A program made the position numbers and the translations under genes. From an uncultured Jannaschia sp. (GTDB lineage Bacteria; Pseudomonadota; Alphaproteobacteria; Rhodobacterales; Rhodobacteraceae): DNA of 64,000 nucleotides. This document shows, piece by piece, positions 8,119-17,374 of the stretch. The stretch's first letter is position 1. Each line of letters opens with the position of its first letter. The notes beneath the pieces are model-generated. The model had not been told where the DNA came from, did no database searches, and saw nothing but the letters and a program-made list of their open reading frames with translations. The stretch is taken from the NCBI RefSeq assembly GCF_947494055.1, contig NZ_CANLTR010000008.1, positions 62,001 through 126,000 of the forward strand, written 5' to 3'.

Positions 8119-8891
8119 CGCCGCCCGTGCAGAGGCCGTCGCGCGAGTTTCCGTGGTGGCTGCTCGCCATCGCGCTCCTGCTCGGCGGTGCCTATGCCGC
8201 GATCCTGCTCGACGACGGCGCGCGGCAGGTGCTGGCCACGCTGGGCAAGGGGGTGCGGATCACGGTCTTCGTGACGCTGGTCGCCTTCGCGGCCGCCTGC
8301 GCCAGTGGGCTGGGCCTCGCGCTCATGTCGCTGTCGCGTTCGGTCGTCTTGCGGCAGGTGGCGCGATTCTACATCGAGATCGTGCGCGGCATCCCGATCC
8401 TCGTCCTGCTGCTCTACGTGGCCTTCGTTTTCGCGCCGGGGTTGGTCGCGCTCTGGAACTGGGCGGGGCTTCCGGAGATCCGGACGCGGGACTTCACGCT
8501 GCTCTGGCGGGCGATCCTCGCGCTGGTGATCGCCTATTCTGCCTTCATCGCAGAGGTGTTCCGCGCCGGGCTGCAATCGGTGGACAAGGGTCAGATCGAG
8601 GCGGCGGAGGCGCTGGGGCTCGGGCGCGGCCATCGGTTCCGGTTCGTCGTGCTGCCGCAGGCGATCCGCACGATCCTGCCGCCGCTCGGCAACGACTTCG
8701 TGGCGATGGTGAAGGACAGCTCGCTCGTCTCGGTGGTGGGCGTGCTCGACATCGCGCAGCTGGGCAAGCTCACGGCGGCGTCGAACTTCCGGTATCTCGA
8801 GACCTACAACGTGGTCGCGCTTCTCTACCTCACGATGACGCTGCTGCTTTCGCTCGGGCTCCGACGGCTGGAGCGGGCGATGCGGCGCTGA
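8088..8891 (+). CDS. Amino-acid ABC transporter permease (HisM/GlnP family)
   Basis: A 267-residue inner-membrane permease with five to six hydrophobic segments. The EAA loop that contacts the ATPase is present as AAEALGLGRGHRFRFVVLPQ, followed by AIRTILPPLGNDFVAMVKDSSL, a hallmark of polar amino-acid permeases. GTG 8088 is taken as start because GGGAGG lies just upstream; a TTG at 8115 overlapping the previous stop (TTGA), with GGCGGAGG ahead of it, is an equally possible start. There is no second permease and no ATPase gene nearby, so the ATPase must be encoded elsewhere. Confidence 0.9.
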   Translation: MPAGSGRRRLTPPVQRPSREFPWWLLAIALLLGGAYAAILLDDGARQVLATLGKGVRITVFVTLVAFAAACASGLGLALMSLSRSVVLRQVARFYIEIVRGIPILVLLLYVAFVFAPGLVALWNWAGLPEIRTRDFTLLWRAILALVIAYSAFIAEVFRAGLQSVDKGQIEAAEALGLGRGHRFRFVVLPQAIRTILPPLGNDFVAMVKDSSLVSVVGVLDIAQLGKLTAASNFRYLETYNVVALLYLTMTLLLSLGLRRLERAMRR

Positions 8892-8981
8892 GGCCGGCTT
8901 CGCCGAAGGCGGGGAGGCGGCGCTCGGCTCCGGGTGGGCGTGAAGCCCCCGTCTCGACCCCATCATGCGTCGCGCAAGGGC

Positions 8982-10043
8982 TCAGGCGACGCGGCGATCC
9001 TCCGAGGCGGCCTCCACCGGCACCAGCGCGCGAACTAGATCGCGCATGTGCAGCAAACCGACCTGCCGACCGTCCTCCATCACCCGGTAGTTGAGATTCG
9101 TATCCCCGCCCGACAATGCGATCACCCGCTCGAGGTTCGTGTCGGCCTCCACCTCGCCGGCCACGCCCTCGCCTGCGCGATCCGTCACCTCCATCACCGA
9201 GCGGACGCGCAGAACGCGGGCGCGGTTGATGTCGGAGATGAAGTCCACGATGTAGGGATCGTTCGGCTGCAGCAGGATCTCCTGCGGCTCCCCCTGCTGC
9301 ACGATCGTGCCGTCCTTCAGGATCACCAGATGGTCGGCGATCTTCAGCGCCTCGTCGAGGTCGTGGGTGATGAAGACGATGGTCTTGTGCAGCTCGCGCT
9401 GAAGCTCGAGCAGCAGGTCCTGCATGTCGGTACGGATAAGCGGGTCGAGCGCGCTGAACGCCTCGTCCATCAGCATGATCTCGGAATCCGAGGACAGCGC
9501 GCGGGCGATGCCGACACGTTGCTGCATGCCGCCCGAGAGCTGGCCGGGATAGTGGTCCTCGTAGCCGTCGAGCCCGACGCGGCTCAGCCAGCGCCGCCCC
9601 TCGGTATCGGCGATCTCGGCGCGCTCGCCACGAACCCGGCGCGACATGCCGGCATTGGCCAGCACCGTCTGGTGCGGGAACAGGGCGAATTTCTGGAACA
9701 CCATCGACATCGTGTTCTGACGGAGCTTGGCGAGGCGCGCATCGCCGTAGTCGAGCACATTCTCCCCGTCGACGAGCACCTCGCCCGCGGTCGGGTCGAT
9801 CAGGCGGTTCAGGTGCCGGATCAGGGTCGATTTGCCCGACCCGGACAGGCCCATGATCACCGTGATCTCGCCCGCGCGGATGTCGACATTGATGTCCTGC
9901 AAGCCCAGCACGTGGTTGTACTGCTCCAGCAGGTCGGTCTTGCACATGCCCCCCTCGACATGCCGCATCATCGTCTTCGGGTTCGGCCCGAAGATCTTGT
10001 AGAGCCGCCGGATCGCGACCTTCACGTCCCCCTCGCCGCTCAC
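8982..10043 (-). CDS. proV: Betaine/proline-type ABC transporter ATP-binding protein
   Basis: A 353-residue ATPase of the ProV/OpuAA/ChoV type. It opens with IRRLYKIFGPNP, then Walker A GLSGSGKST, the Q-loop in MVFQKFALFPH, the signature LSGGMQQRVGIARAL, Walker B EIMLMDEAFSALDPL and the switch histidine in VFITHDLDEAL. The last 75 residues form a partial CBS-like tail (LERVIALSGGDTNLNYRV, GLLHMRDLVRAL), as in osmosensing relatives. The start is GTG 10043, overlapping the permease stop; GTG 10025 is an alternative. It is the last gene of a three-gene transporter operon. Whether it serves osmoprotection or nutrition is not decided by sequence. Confidence 0.92.
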   Translation of the reverse strand: MSGEGDVKVAIRRLYKIFGPNPKTMMRHVEGGMCKTDLLEQYNHVLGLQDINVDIRAGEITVIMGLSGSGKSTLIRHLNRLIDPTAGEVLVDGENVLDYGDARLAKLRQNTMSMVFQKFALFPHQTVLANAGMSRRVRGERAEIADTEGRRWLSRVGLDGYEDHYPGQLSGGMQQRVGIARALSSDSEIMLMDEAFSALDPLIRTDMQDLLLELQRELHKTIVFITHDLDEALKIADHLVILKDGTIVQQGEPQEILLQPNDPYIVDFISDINRARVLRVRSVMEVTDRAGEGVAGEVEADTNLERVIALSGGDTNLNYRVMEDGRQVGLLHMRDLVRALVPVEAASEDRRVA

Positions 10044-11089
10044 GACCGCACGCTCGCGTCGATGCGGCTGAGCGCAGCCTTGGTGGAACGGTCGAGCAGG
10101 ACCGCCAGCAGCACGATGCAGAAGCCCGCGACGAAGCCGACGCCGAGCTCGAGGTTGCGGATGCCGGCCAGCACCTTCACCCCGAGCCCGGGCGCGGAGA
10201 TAAGCGAGGCGATCACCACCATGGCGAGCGACATCATGATCGTCTGGTTCACGCCGGCCATGATGTTGGGCAGCGCCAGCGGGATCTGTACGCCCCAGAG
10301 CTTCTGACGCTGCGACATGCCGAACGCGTCCGCCGCCTCGATCACATCGCGGTCGACGAGACGGATGCCGAGATCGGTCAGGCGGATCACCGGTACGACG
10401 GCGTAGAGTATGATCGCGATCCCGTAGATCTTCGATTCCGTGACCGAGAACAGGTAGATGAGCGGGATCAGGTAGACGAAGGTCGGCAACGTCTGGAGGA
10501 TGTCGAGGATCGGGATCACCGTCCGTTGGAGCGCGTTCGAGCGCGACATCGCGATGCCGATGGGAATGCCCAGCACGATCGAGACGATGGTGCAGACGAA
10601 GATGATCGACAGCGTGCGGATGGCGTCGTCGTAATAGTCGATGAATGCCATGAACAGGAACGAGACGAGCACGAAGAGCGTCACGCCGATCCGGCGCGAG
10701 GCGAACCACGTGGCGGCCACGAGGAGCGGGATCATGATGAACCACGGAATGTCCTGGAAGAGCTCGAGCGACAGGTCGAGCATCCAGCTCAGCGGCTGCG
10801 TGAGCGGGTCGAGGACGGTCTTGAGCGGGTCCTTGACGGAGAGGAAACCGTTCTCGACCGCCTCCGTCATGTCGCGGGAGCGGGGGATCGCCGCGCAGGA
10901 GCGGTTGAGCGCGTCGAGCGAGGGGAAGGGCGTCTGCATGAGCGGAACGGACGGATCGGCTCCCTCCGCTGCCTGGCTGCCATTCGCGCGGGCGAGCAGC
11001 TCCGCCATCGTCATCGGGCCGTCGGTCGCGCCGCCGCCGCACCACGTCTCGAGACCCAGCGTCTCGAAGAGCCCGTCATAGGTCGCCAT
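10040..11089 (-). CDS. proW: Betaine/proline-type ABC transporter permease
   Basis: A 349-residue ProW/ChoW-type permease. The N-terminal third (to about residue 110) is a hydrophilic extension with two cysteines, as in other ProW proteins, and ends in a region predicted to lie before the first membrane span. Six or so spans follow. The ATPase-contact loop is ADAFGMSQRQKLWGVQIPLA, followed by LPNIMAGVNQTIMMSLAMVV, a diagnostic ProW stretch. The stop overlaps the ATPase start by four bases. The 89-base gap to the upstream binding-protein gene contains a strong hairpin. Confidence 0.93.
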   Translation of the reverse strand: MATYDGLFETLGLETWCGGGATDGPMTMAELLARANGSQAAEGADPSVPLMQTPFPSLDALNRSCAAIPRSRDMTEAVENGFLSVKDPLKTVLDPLTQPLSWMLDLSLELFQDIPWFIMIPLLVAATWFASRRIGVTLFVLVSFLFMAFIDYYDDAIRTLSIIFVCTIVSIVLGIPIGIAMSRSNALQRTVIPILDILQTLPTFVYLIPLIYLFSVTESKIYGIAIILYAVVPVIRLTDLGIRLVDRDVIEAADAFGMSQRQKLWGVQIPLALPNIMAGVNQTIMMSLAMVVIASLISAPGLGVKVLAGIRNLELGVGFVAGFCIVLLAVLLDRSTKAALSRIDASVRS

Positions 11090-11150
11090 TCACGTCCCCA
11101 GTCTCGATGGTTCTCCGGCCCCGAGCCGCCGCCCTGCACCGGATGCGAAG

Positions 11151-11170
11151 GCGGGTCCCGAAGGACCCGC
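11151..11170 (-). terminator. Intercistronic hairpin after the betaine-binding-protein gene
   Basis: GCGGGTCC at 11151-11158 and GGACCCGC at 11163-11170 form a perfect 8-bp stem with a CGAA loop, eight bases past the binding-protein stop. No T-run follows. In ABC operons such hairpins usually stop part of the transcripts or protect the upstream message, giving more binding protein than permease; that role is inferred. Confidence 0.6.
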
Positions 11171-11178
11171 CCGCTACG

Positions 11179-12150
11179 TTACTGAATCAGCGCCGCGAGC
11201 TTCTCGCGCGCAGCATCATCCACCCATTGCGACCAGACGTCCGAGTTGTTGCTCAGGAAGTACACGGCGGTCTCGTCGGCGGAAGCGTTGTTCTCCTCCT
11301 GCCAGGCGAGCAGGCCGTTCATCTGCTCGTTGGTGAAGGCGAGGTTCGACAGCATCTCCGTCACCTCGGGGTGGCTCTCCACGAAGTCGGGGGTCACGAC
11401 CGTCTTGACCGGCGCGGGCGGGAAGGAAGACATTCCGACCTCGTCGCAATCGGGGTCGGCGTTGCAGGCATGGGCCTCGGCATTGTAGGGGCCCAGATCG
11501 ACCTGCACCATCTCGTACTGGCCGAGGATCGAGGTCGGCGCCCAGTAATAGCCGAGCCAGGGCTCCTCGTTCTCGTAGGCCGAGGCGATCGAGGTCGCCA
11601 TCGTCTCGCCGGAGCCGTGCTGGAAGATCTCGAAGCCCGCATCCTCGAAGCCGGTGGCGCGGAAGATGCCGTTGTTGATGTTCTTGCAGCCCCAGCCTTC
11701 GGGGCATTGATGGAAGCGTCCGCCGGCCAGTTCCGGGTTGGCCATCAACCCTTCGATCGTGGTCAGCTCGGGATGCGCATCCGCCAGGTATTTCGGGATC
11801 CACCAGCCGTCGACACCCCCGTCCGAGAGCACGTCGGTCAGCGTCGCGATCGTGCCCTCCTCGTTCATCTCGTCGTAGACCGGCGTGCCGTTGGTCCAGA
11901 GCTCGGTCACGATGTCGGGCTCGCCGGTCTCGGCCACGGAGACCAGCGCCGGAACGTTGGAGGAGGGGACGACGCGCACGTCGCAGCCATAGCCCTGCGC
12001 CATCAGGAAGTCGGCGACGCTGGTGACGACCGCGGCGGAGGCCCAGTTCATCTCGGTGATGGTGACCTCGCCGCAATCCTGCTGCGCGAAGGCGGCGCCG
12101 CCGAAGGCCGTGCCGGCCGCGAGCGCGGCGGTCGTGAGCAATGTCTTCAT
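11179..12150 (-). CDS. proX: Betaine-type ABC transporter substrate-binding protein (OpuAC family)
   Basis: A 323-residue periplasmic protein. The signal peptide is residues 1-21 (MKTLLTTAALAAG to AAFAQQ). The mature protein begins CGEVTITEMNWASAA, the standard opening of OpuAC/ProX domains, and contains tryptophan-rich stretches typical of the aromatic cage that holds quaternary amines (LWTNGTPVYDE, GWWIPKYLA, EPWLGYYWAPTSI). Three cysteine pairs may form disulfides, including HACNADPDCDE. The ATG at 12150 is chosen because GGGAG lies nearby upstream and the signal peptide starts there. Ligand could be glycine betaine, choline, proline betaine or DMSP. Confidence 0.9.
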   Translation of the reverse strand: MKTLLTTAALAAGTAFGGAAFAQQDCGEVTITEMNWASAAVVTSVADFLMAQGYGCDVRVVPSSNVPALVSVAETGEPDIVTELWTNGTPVYDEMNEEGTIATLTDVLSDGGVDGWWIPKYLADAHPELTTIEGLMANPELAGGRFHQCPEGWGCKNINNGIFRATGFEDAGFEIFQHGSGETMATSIASAYENEEPWLGYYWAPTSILGQYEMVQVDLGPYNAEAHACNADPDCDEVGMSSFPPAPVKTVVTPDFVESHPEVTEMLSNLAFTNEQMNGLLAWQEENNASADETAVYFLSNNSDVWSQWVDDAAREKLAALIQ

Positions 12151-12312
12151 TTGTCGCGTACTCCCTGTCGAGGATGACCTCCGCGCGTTCTGGGCGACCG
12201 GAGGCGCCACCGTGTTCCGGCGGCCTGTTGCAAACCCATGTTTGTCCGGGGGTTCGCGCGGAACGTCGCAAGCGTCCGGCGAGAGGTCAACCAGCTTTGC
12301 GCCAAGGTCCGG

Positions 12313-13122
12313 TCAGAACGCGACCTCCACGCTCGGCAGGTTCAGCGCCCGGATCAGGTCGCGGACCTCCTGTCTTGCGGCGATGTTCGACAGGTTGAGG
12401 TTGGAGATGCCGATGTCGCGGAGGTCCAGCAACGTCATGCCTCGCGGGAACAGCTCCCGGAAGATCACCCGTTCCGAGAAGCCCGGCGCGACGCGGAAGC
12501 CGATGCGGCGGGACAGCTCATCGAGCGCCCGCCCCATTTTGCGCTTGTTGTGCATCTCCTGCGCGCCGAGCCGGTTGCGCAGGACGATCCAGTCGATGGC
12601 CCGGAGCCCGGCCTTCGCGCGAAGCTGCCGGGCGTGCCAGACCATCTCAGAATAGACGGAGGGGCCGAGAATCTGCTGCGTTTCCGGGTCGATCCGCGCG
12701 AGAAGGTCGAAATCGACGAAGCTGTCGTTCAGCGGCGTCACCAGCGTGTCGGCAAGGCTGTGGGCGACCTGGCTCAGTCGCGTGTGGCTGCCGGGGCAGT
12801 CGATGACGATGAAGTCGCAATCGGCCTCGAGCTCCGCCACGGCGAGGGCGAGCGACTTGTCGAACGGGTTTTCGCCCTCGTCGAGCTCGGCCCGGTCCAC
12901 CTTGGGCAGGCCCATGACGCGCGGCGTGGGCAGGGAGACGTCGTGTTTCGCCGCGTAATCCGTCCGGTTCTCAAGGTAGCGCGTGAAAGTCCGCTGCCGC
13001 AGGTCGAGGTCGAGCGCGCCGACCCGCTGGCCGGACCGGGCGAGCGCGGTGGCCGTGTGCATGCAGGAGGTGGACTTGCCGGAGCCGCCCTTCTCGTTGC
13101 CGAACACGATGATGTGCGCCAT
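12313..13122 (-). CDS. mipZ: Division-plane positioning ATPase MipZ
   Basis: A 269-residue ParA/MinD-superfamily ATPase. The deviant Walker A is GNEKGGSGKSTS near the N-terminus, followed by GALDLDLRQRTFTRYLENR, which is characteristic of MipZ rather than ParA. Later elements include FIVIDCPGSHTRLSQ (Walker B region), TPLNDSFVDFDLLARIDP and the C-terminal GFSERVIFRELFPRGMTLLD. In Caulobacter MipZ forms a gradient from the poles and blocks FtsZ assembly there, placing the division site at mid-cell. ATG 13122 gives the expected length. It stands alone between transporter and ribosomal genes. Confidence 0.94.
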   Translation of the reverse strand: MAHIIVFGNEKGGSGKSTSCMHTATALARSGQRVGALDLDLRQRTFTRYLENRTDYAAKHDVSLPTPRVMGLPKVDRAELDEGENPFDKSLALAVAELEADCDFIVIDCPGSHTRLSQVAHSLADTLVTPLNDSFVDFDLLARIDPETQQILGPSVYSEMVWHARQLRAKAGLRAIDWIVLRNRLGAQEMHNKRKMGRALDELSRRIGFRVAPGFSERVIFRELFPRGMTLLDLRDIGISNLNLSNIAARQEVRDLIRALNLPSVEVAF

Positions 13123-13252
13123 GCCGCGATCCCCGGTCGTCGCCCGCGCGCCCGTCTTAGACGCCCGGCCCCGCGATGCCCAGAATCCGCCAGCCCCGGC
13201 GCCACGGAAAAGCCCGGCCGATAGCAAAAACGTCGCGCCCGGAACGTAAGAC

Positions 13253-13270
13253 GCCGCCCCGAGGGGCGGC
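13253..13270 (-). terminator. Hairpin downstream of rpmE
   Basis: GCCGCCCC (13253-13260) and GGGGCGGC (13263-13270) make an 8-bp GC-rich stem just past the rpmE stop on the minus strand; the following bases (GTCTTA) give only a weak T-tract. Likely the end of the rplS-rpmE transcript. Confidence 0.5.
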
Positions 13271-13296
13271 TTCGCTTCGCTGCGCGGGGCAGGTGC

Positions 13297-13518
13297 TTAG
13301 AAGCCGAGGCCCGCGTACTTGTTCTTGAACTTCGACACGCGGCCGCCGGTATCCATCAGGCGCGAGGTGCCGCCGGTCCAAGCCGGATGCACGCTGGGGT
13401 CGATGTCGAGGGTGAGCTGGTCGCCCTCCTTGCCCCAGGTCGAGCGCATCTGGACGACCGTGCCGTCGACGAGCTTCACGTCGATCGTGTGGTATTCGGG
13501 ATGCAGGTCCTTCTTCAC
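13297..13518 (-). CDS. rpmE: 50S ribosomal protein L31
   Basis: A 73-residue L31 of the zinc-free type: it starts (V/M)[18 protein letters not shown] and contains [20 protein letters not shown] and [17 protein letters not shown], without the CxxC pairs of the zinc form. Start is GTG 13518, whose GTGA overlaps the rplS stop, so translation is coupled to L19. Confidence 0.96.
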   Translation of the reverse strand: MKKDLHPEYHTIDVKLVDGTVVQMRSTWGKEGDQLTLDIDPSVHPAWTGGTSRLMDTGGRVSKFKNKYAGLGF

Positions 13519-13904
13519 GACGCCTCTCCTTCGGTCTTCGGGGCACGGTAGTTCGTCTGCTCCACGATCCGGGCCGATTTGCCGCGGCGGGTGCGCAGGT
13601 AGTAGAGCTTCGAGCGGCGGACGCGACCGCGGCGGACCACGGTGATCTCGTCGATATTGGTCGAGTGCAACGGGAAGACGCGTTCCACGCCCTCGCCGAA
13701 GGAAATCTTGCGGACGGTGAAGGAGCCGGCGATGCCGTGGCCGTTCTTGCGGCTGATGCAGACGCCTTCGTAGTTCTGCACCCGCGTGCGCGTCCCTTCG
13801 GTCACCTTGAAGCCGACGCGAATGGTGTCGCCGGCCTTGAAGTCCGGAATCTTGTGATCGAGCGCGGTGACTTGCTCCGCCTCGAGCTGTGCGATGAGGT
13901 CCAT
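13515..13904 (-). CDS. rplS: 50S ribosomal protein L19
   Basis: A 129-residue L19 at the 30S-50S interface. Recognised by [50 protein letters not shown] and the basic [14 protein letters not shown]. Length is normal with a short C-terminal extension. It follows trmD with a 121-base gap that holds a hairpin; the usual rpsP-rimM partners are about 36 kb away in this window. Confidence 0.97.
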   Translation of the reverse strand: MDLIAQLEAEQVTALDHKIPDFKAGDTIRVGFKVTEGTRTRVQNYEGVCISRKNGHGIAGSFTVRKISFGEGVERVFPLHSTNIDEITVVRRGRVRRSKLYYLRTRRGKSARIVEQTNYRAPKTEGEAS

Positions 13905-13990
13905 TGGACCCTCCTATGGCTACGACGCGGTTTGCCCGCGGATGATGTCCTGCGCCCGGTGGCGCGGCTGTTCTTTGTTGCAACGCAGTG

Positions 13991-14010
13991 CGCCCCGGCG
14001 GACCGGGGCG
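13991..14010 (-). terminator. Hairpin between trmD and rplS
   Basis: CGCCCCGG (13991-13998) and CCGGGGCG (14003-14010), loop CGGA: a perfect 8-bp stem 16 bases after the trmD stop on the minus strand. No long T-run. It could uncouple the abundant ribosomal-protein message from the scarce trmD message. Confidence 0.5.
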
Positions 14011-14025
14011 ATGCGTAGCGCGCCT

Positions 14026-14832
14026 CTACTGCGAGTCCGTCCCCCGATCAAGGGGGGCGTGGCGGGCGGCGTAGGTCTCCCACAGATCGGGGCGTCGCTC
14101 ACGGGTCAGTCGTTCCGACTCCGCCCGACGCCATTCCGCGACGCGGCCGTGATGGCCGGAAGTCAGCACCTCGGGAATGCCGCGCCCGGCCCATTCGGCG
14201 GGTTTGGTATAATGCGGGTGCTCCAGAAGCCCGTGCGAGAAGCTCTCCTCCTCGGTCGAGGCCGCGTTGCCCAGGACGCCGGGCAGGAGACGGATCGTGG
14301 CGTCGAGCATCGCCTGCGCGGCAAGTTCCCCCCCGGTCAGGACGAAATCGCCGAGCGAGACTTCGATCAGGCCGAAATGTTCGATCACCCGTTCGTCGAG
14401 TCCTTCGAACCGCCCGCAGAGGAACGTGGCGCCGGGCCCGCGCGCGAGGTTGCGGGCCATCGCCTGATCGAAGCGCCGGCCGCGCGGGCTGGGGTAGAGC
14501 ATCGGGCCGGGGCCGCGCGCCGCCTCGAGCGCCGCGCCCGCCACGTCCGGTCGCAGCACCAGGCCGGGGCCGCCCCCGGCGGGCGTGTCGTCGACGTTGC
14601 GGTGCCGGGTCAGGCCGTAGTCTCGCAGGTCGGTCACCTCGAGCGACCAGATCCCGTTTCTCAGCGCGGTGCCGGTCAGGCTTTGCCCGAGGATGCCCGG
14701 AAAGGCGTCGGGCAGGAGCGTGACGACGCGTGCCTGCCAGGCTCCGGCCGGCACTTCGTCCGCCATGAGATCGCGCGGGCGCGTGGAGGCGCGGATCGAC
14801 TTGCGGCCGTGGGATCGTGAAGCGTCGTCCAT
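14026..14832 (-). CDS. trmD: tRNA (guanine37-N1)-methyltransferase
   Basis: A 268-residue SPOUT methyltransferase that makes m1G37 in tRNA, preventing +1 frameshifts. The knotted cofactor site is visible: FLCGRFEGLDERV, and GDFVLTGGELAAQAMLDATIR, with the substrate loop VDDTPAGGGPGLVLRPD. The N-terminal 30 residues (MDDASRSHGRKSIRAST) are an extension before the conserved ARVVTLLPDAFPG; a later in-frame ATG at MADEVPAG would remove most of it, so the start is uncertain. It precedes rplS. Confidence 0.95.
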   Translation of the reverse strand: MDDASRSHGRKSIRASTRPRDLMADEVPAGAWQARVVTLLPDAFPGILGQSLTGTALRNGIWSLEVTDLRDYGLTRHRNVDDTPAGGGPGLVLRPDVAGAALEAARGPGPMLYPSPRGRRFDQAMARNLARGPGATFLCGRFEGLDERVIEHFGLIEVSLGDFVLTGGELAAQAMLDATIRLLPGVLGNAASTEEESFSHGLLEHPHYTKPAEWAGRGIPEVLTSGHHGRVAEWRRAESERLTRERRPDLWETYAARHAPLDRGTDSQ

Positions 14833-14870
14833 GCGCCGGCCCTATAACGGACCGGCACCGAGCGGAAGCG

Positions 14871-15032
14871 TCACGCGATGGCGATGATGCCGAGCACGAC
14901 GAGCAGGAAGATCACGAGCGCGATGACGATGAGGATCTTCGCGCCGGTGAGGGCCATGCCGGAGACACGTCCCATCCCGAGAAAGGCCGCGATGGCGGCG
15001 ACGGCGAGCAGGATGAGGATAAGTTCGAGCAT
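14871..15032 (-). CDS. DUF1328 (YtjA-like) small membrane protein
   Basis: A 53-residue peptide starting at ATG 15032: MLELILILLAVAAIAAFLGM, a short turn with GRVSGMALTGAK, then a second hydrophobic segment ending LGIIAIA. Two hairpin-forming membrane spans with this turn are the DUF1328 pattern. GGAGACAACC precedes the ATG. Relatives are often stress-induced; no function is established. It lies between trmD and the FAD oxidoreductase, in the same direction. Confidence 0.85.
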   Translation of the reverse strand: MLELILILLAVAAIAAFLGMGRVSGMALTGAKILIVIALVIFLLVVLGIIAIA

Positions 15033-15095
15033 GGTTGTCTCCGTGGCTTGCTTGGTCCGCCAACGTCCCGCCCGATCCGCAGGTTCCGAGACGAG

Positions 15096-16271
15096 CTAGA
15101 TGACCGCGAGCTCCGGGAACGGCTCCTGCCGCAGGATCCGGTCCGGCGCGAAGGGCGACAGGTCGAGCGTCCGGTAGCCGCCGGTCGTGATCCATTCAGC
15201 CACGCCCCGGCCCATCGCGGGCGATTGCTGCAGCCCGTGGCCGGAGAAGCCGTTAAGGATCACGAAGCCGTCCAGTTCGGAATGCGGCCCGACGATGGCA
15301 TTGGCGTCGAGCACGTTCAGATCGTAATGCCCGACCCAGGATCGCTTGACCCGTATGCGCTCGAAGGCCGGCACGCGCGTGGCGATGATGGGCCAGACAT
15401 GCTCCTCCCACAGGTCCCATTCGCCGGCGAAATCGTCGGGATCGACCGCCGGGTCGAGCGCGGGCGTGCAACCGGCCATGTAGAGTGCGCCATCGGTGCG
15501 GACGTGGACGCCGCTCGGGTCGATGGTGAGCGGCAGGTCCTGTCCCAGCGGCCGCTCCGCATCGAACACCCAGGTGTAACGCTTGCGCGGCTCCACCGGC
15601 AGGTCGAGCCCGGCCATGCGCGCCACCTCCGCCCCGCGCGTGCCGGCGGCGTTCACGACGATGCCGGCGGGCAGGGCGCGACCGTCGGCGAGCGTCACGC
15701 CACCGACGCGGCCGCCCCGCGTGTCGATGCCGGCGACCGCGCCGTCGAGATAGGTCACGCCCCGTTGGCGCGCGATGCGGCGCCACCAGTCGAACATGGT
15801 GGTGCCGTCGAAATAGCCCTCGTCCCGCGTACCGTGCGAGCCGAGCAGGATGCCGTCGAGGTCGTAGAACGGCCAGCGCGCCGCCATCTCTTCCGGCGTC
15901 ATCAGCCGTGTGCCCGCCCCGGCGGCGACCTGCACCGCATGCGCCTGCCGCAACTGCGCGGCCTTCGCCGCATCGGCGGCGAGGTAGAGATAGCCGAAGG
16001 CATGCAGGTGGATCGGCGGCACGCGGTCGTCGCCCATCCGCTCCCGGAACTCGCGAAGGAACCGCACGCCGAACTGGCTGATCGCGACGTTGAGCGGATT
16101 GCCGAATTGCTGGCGGATGCAGCTGTTGGTGAAGGCGGTGGCGCAGGCGGCGTAGGTCGGGTCGCGCTCGACCACGGTGATCCGGTCCGGCGGGTGGCCG
16201 AGTTCCGTCAGCCACCAGGCGAGCGAGGAGCCCATGATGGCCCCGCCGACGATCACGACGCGTTCGGACAT
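15096..16271 (-). CDS. FAD-dependent oxidoreductase, DAO family (amine/sarcosine-oxidase-like)
   Basis: A 391-residue flavoprotein. The dinucleotide-binding motif is [17 protein letters not shown] at the very N-terminus, with the ribose-binding acid in VVERDPTY. The middle has [20 protein letters not shown]; the C-terminus has [38 protein letters not shown], matching the FAD-contact end of sarcosine/dimethylglycine oxidases. Expected to oxidise an N-methyl or other secondary amine or a D-amino acid. Substrate unknown. It is monocistronic here; the betaine transporter at 9-12 kb suggests methylated-amine catabolism. Confidence 0.86.
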   Translation of the reverse strand: MSERVVIVGGAIMGSSLAWWLTELGHPPDRITVVERDPTYAACATAFTNSCIRQQFGNPLNVAISQFGVRFLREFRERMGDDRVPPIHLHAFGYLYLAADAAKAAQLRQAHAVQVAAGAGTRLMTPEEMAARWPFYDLDGILLGSHGTRDEGYFDGTTMFDWWRRIARQRGVTYLDGAVAGIDTRGGRVGGVTLADGRALPAGIVVNAAGTRGAEVARMAGLDLPVEPRKRYTWVFDAERPLGQDLPLTIDPSGVHVRTDGALYMAGCTPALDPAVDPDDFAGEWDLWEEHVWPIIATRVPAFERIRVKRSWVGHYDLNVLDANAIVGPHSELDGFVILNGFSGHGLQQSPAMGRGVAEWITTGGYRTLDLSPFAPDRILRQEPFPELAVI

Positions 16272-16333
16272 GGCACCGCCTCCTTTACGGTGACGCTACC
16301 TCTCGCACGGGCATGCGCAAGCCTCGCGACGCG

Positions 16334-17263
16334 CTAGTCGCGATGCGTCAGCGAGACGAAGACGTCCTCGAGGTCGGCCTCCTCGGTGCGCACGTCGCGG
16401 ATCGAGATGCCGGCCGCATGGACCGCCGCGAGCAGGCGCTCGGCGGACACGGTTTCGCGGTTGTAGGTCAGCGCCAGCGCGCCGTCGGGGCGACGGTCGA
16501 GCTCCACCCCTTCGGGCAGGGCGAAATCGCCCGGCGCTTCTTCGGGGACGATCACCATCGTCTTGCCGTCGAGCCGGTTGAGAAGGTTCTTTGTCCGGTC
16601 GCGCGCCACCAAACCCCCCTCGGCAATAATGGCGATTTCGTCGCACATGTCCTGTGCCTCTTCGAGGTAATGCGTCGTCAGGATGATCGTCATGCCGCGC
16701 TCGCGGTTGAGCATCCGGACGTTGCGCCAGAGCATCTGCCTGAGCTCGATGTCCACGCCCGCCGTCGGCTCGTCGAGGACGAGGATCTGCGGATGGTGGA
16801 CGAGCGCCTTGGCCAGAAGGAGACGCCGCCGCATCCCGCCCGACAGCGTGCGCGCATAGGCATCGGCCTTGTCGGCGAGGCCGACGAGCTCGAGGATGTC
16901 CTTCGTCGTCCGGTCGCGGGCCGGCACACCGTACAGGCCGGCCTGCACCTCGAGCGCCGCCTGCGGCGTGAAGAACGGGTCGAGATTGAGCTCCTGCGGC
17001 ATGACGCCGATGGCGGCGCGGGACTGGCGCGGGTTCACGTCCTGGTCGAAGCCCCAGATGCGGACCTTGCCGGAGGTCTTGCGGACGAGGCCGGCCATGA
17101 TGTTGATGATCGTCGATTTGCCCGCCCCGTTCGGGCCCAGCAAACCGAAGATGCTGCCGGTCGGGATCGTCAGGTCGAGGCCCTTCAGCGCCTCCTTCGC
17201 GGGGGACTTCCCGTCGCCGGCATAGACCTTGCGCAGAGCTTCGATCTCGATTGCGTTCGTCAT
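16334..17263 (-). CDS. ABC transporter ATP-binding protein, ABC-2 exporter type (YadG-like)
   Basis: A 309-residue ATPase with Walker [13 protein letters not shown]-loop [13 protein letters not shown], signature [15 protein letters not shown], Walker [15 protein letters not shown] and switch histidine [10 protein letters not shown]. The C-terminal 80 residues form the regulatory tail seen in YadG/NodI-type exporter ATPases. ATG 17263 is preferred; the open frame extends further but without conservation. The usual ABC-2 permease is not next to it: upstream is a short zinc-finger gene on the other strand, downstream the amine oxidase. Substrate unknown. Confidence 0.88.
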   Translation of the reverse strand: MTNAIEIEALRKVYAGDGKSPAKEALKGLDLTIPTGSIFGLLGPNGAGKSTIINIMAGLVRKTSGKVRIWGFDQDVNPRQSRAAIGVMPQELNLDPFFTPQAALEVQAGLYGVPARDRTTKDILELVGLADKADAYARTLSGGMRRRLLLAKALVHHPQILVLDEPTAGVDIELRQMLWRNVRMLNRERGMTIILTTHYLEEAQDMCDEIAIIAEGGLVARDRTKNLLNRLDGKTMVIVPEEAPGDFALPEGVELDRRPDGALALTYNRETVSAERLLAAVHAAGISIRDVRTEEADLEDVFVSLTHRD

Positions 17264-17374
17264 GTCGGGCTCCGGGTGTTGCGCGTGCCCCGGCCGCTCA
17301 GGCATAAGCCGGTCACGGCCCACCTATTGCGGGCTCGATCCAGCGACAACCCAGCGACCCCCCGAGGCCCGGAC

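Noticed and set aside
10044-11045. Upstream extension of the betaine ATPase frame
   Set aside because: It overlaps the whole permease gene in another frame; the overlapping GTG at 10043 is the sensible start.
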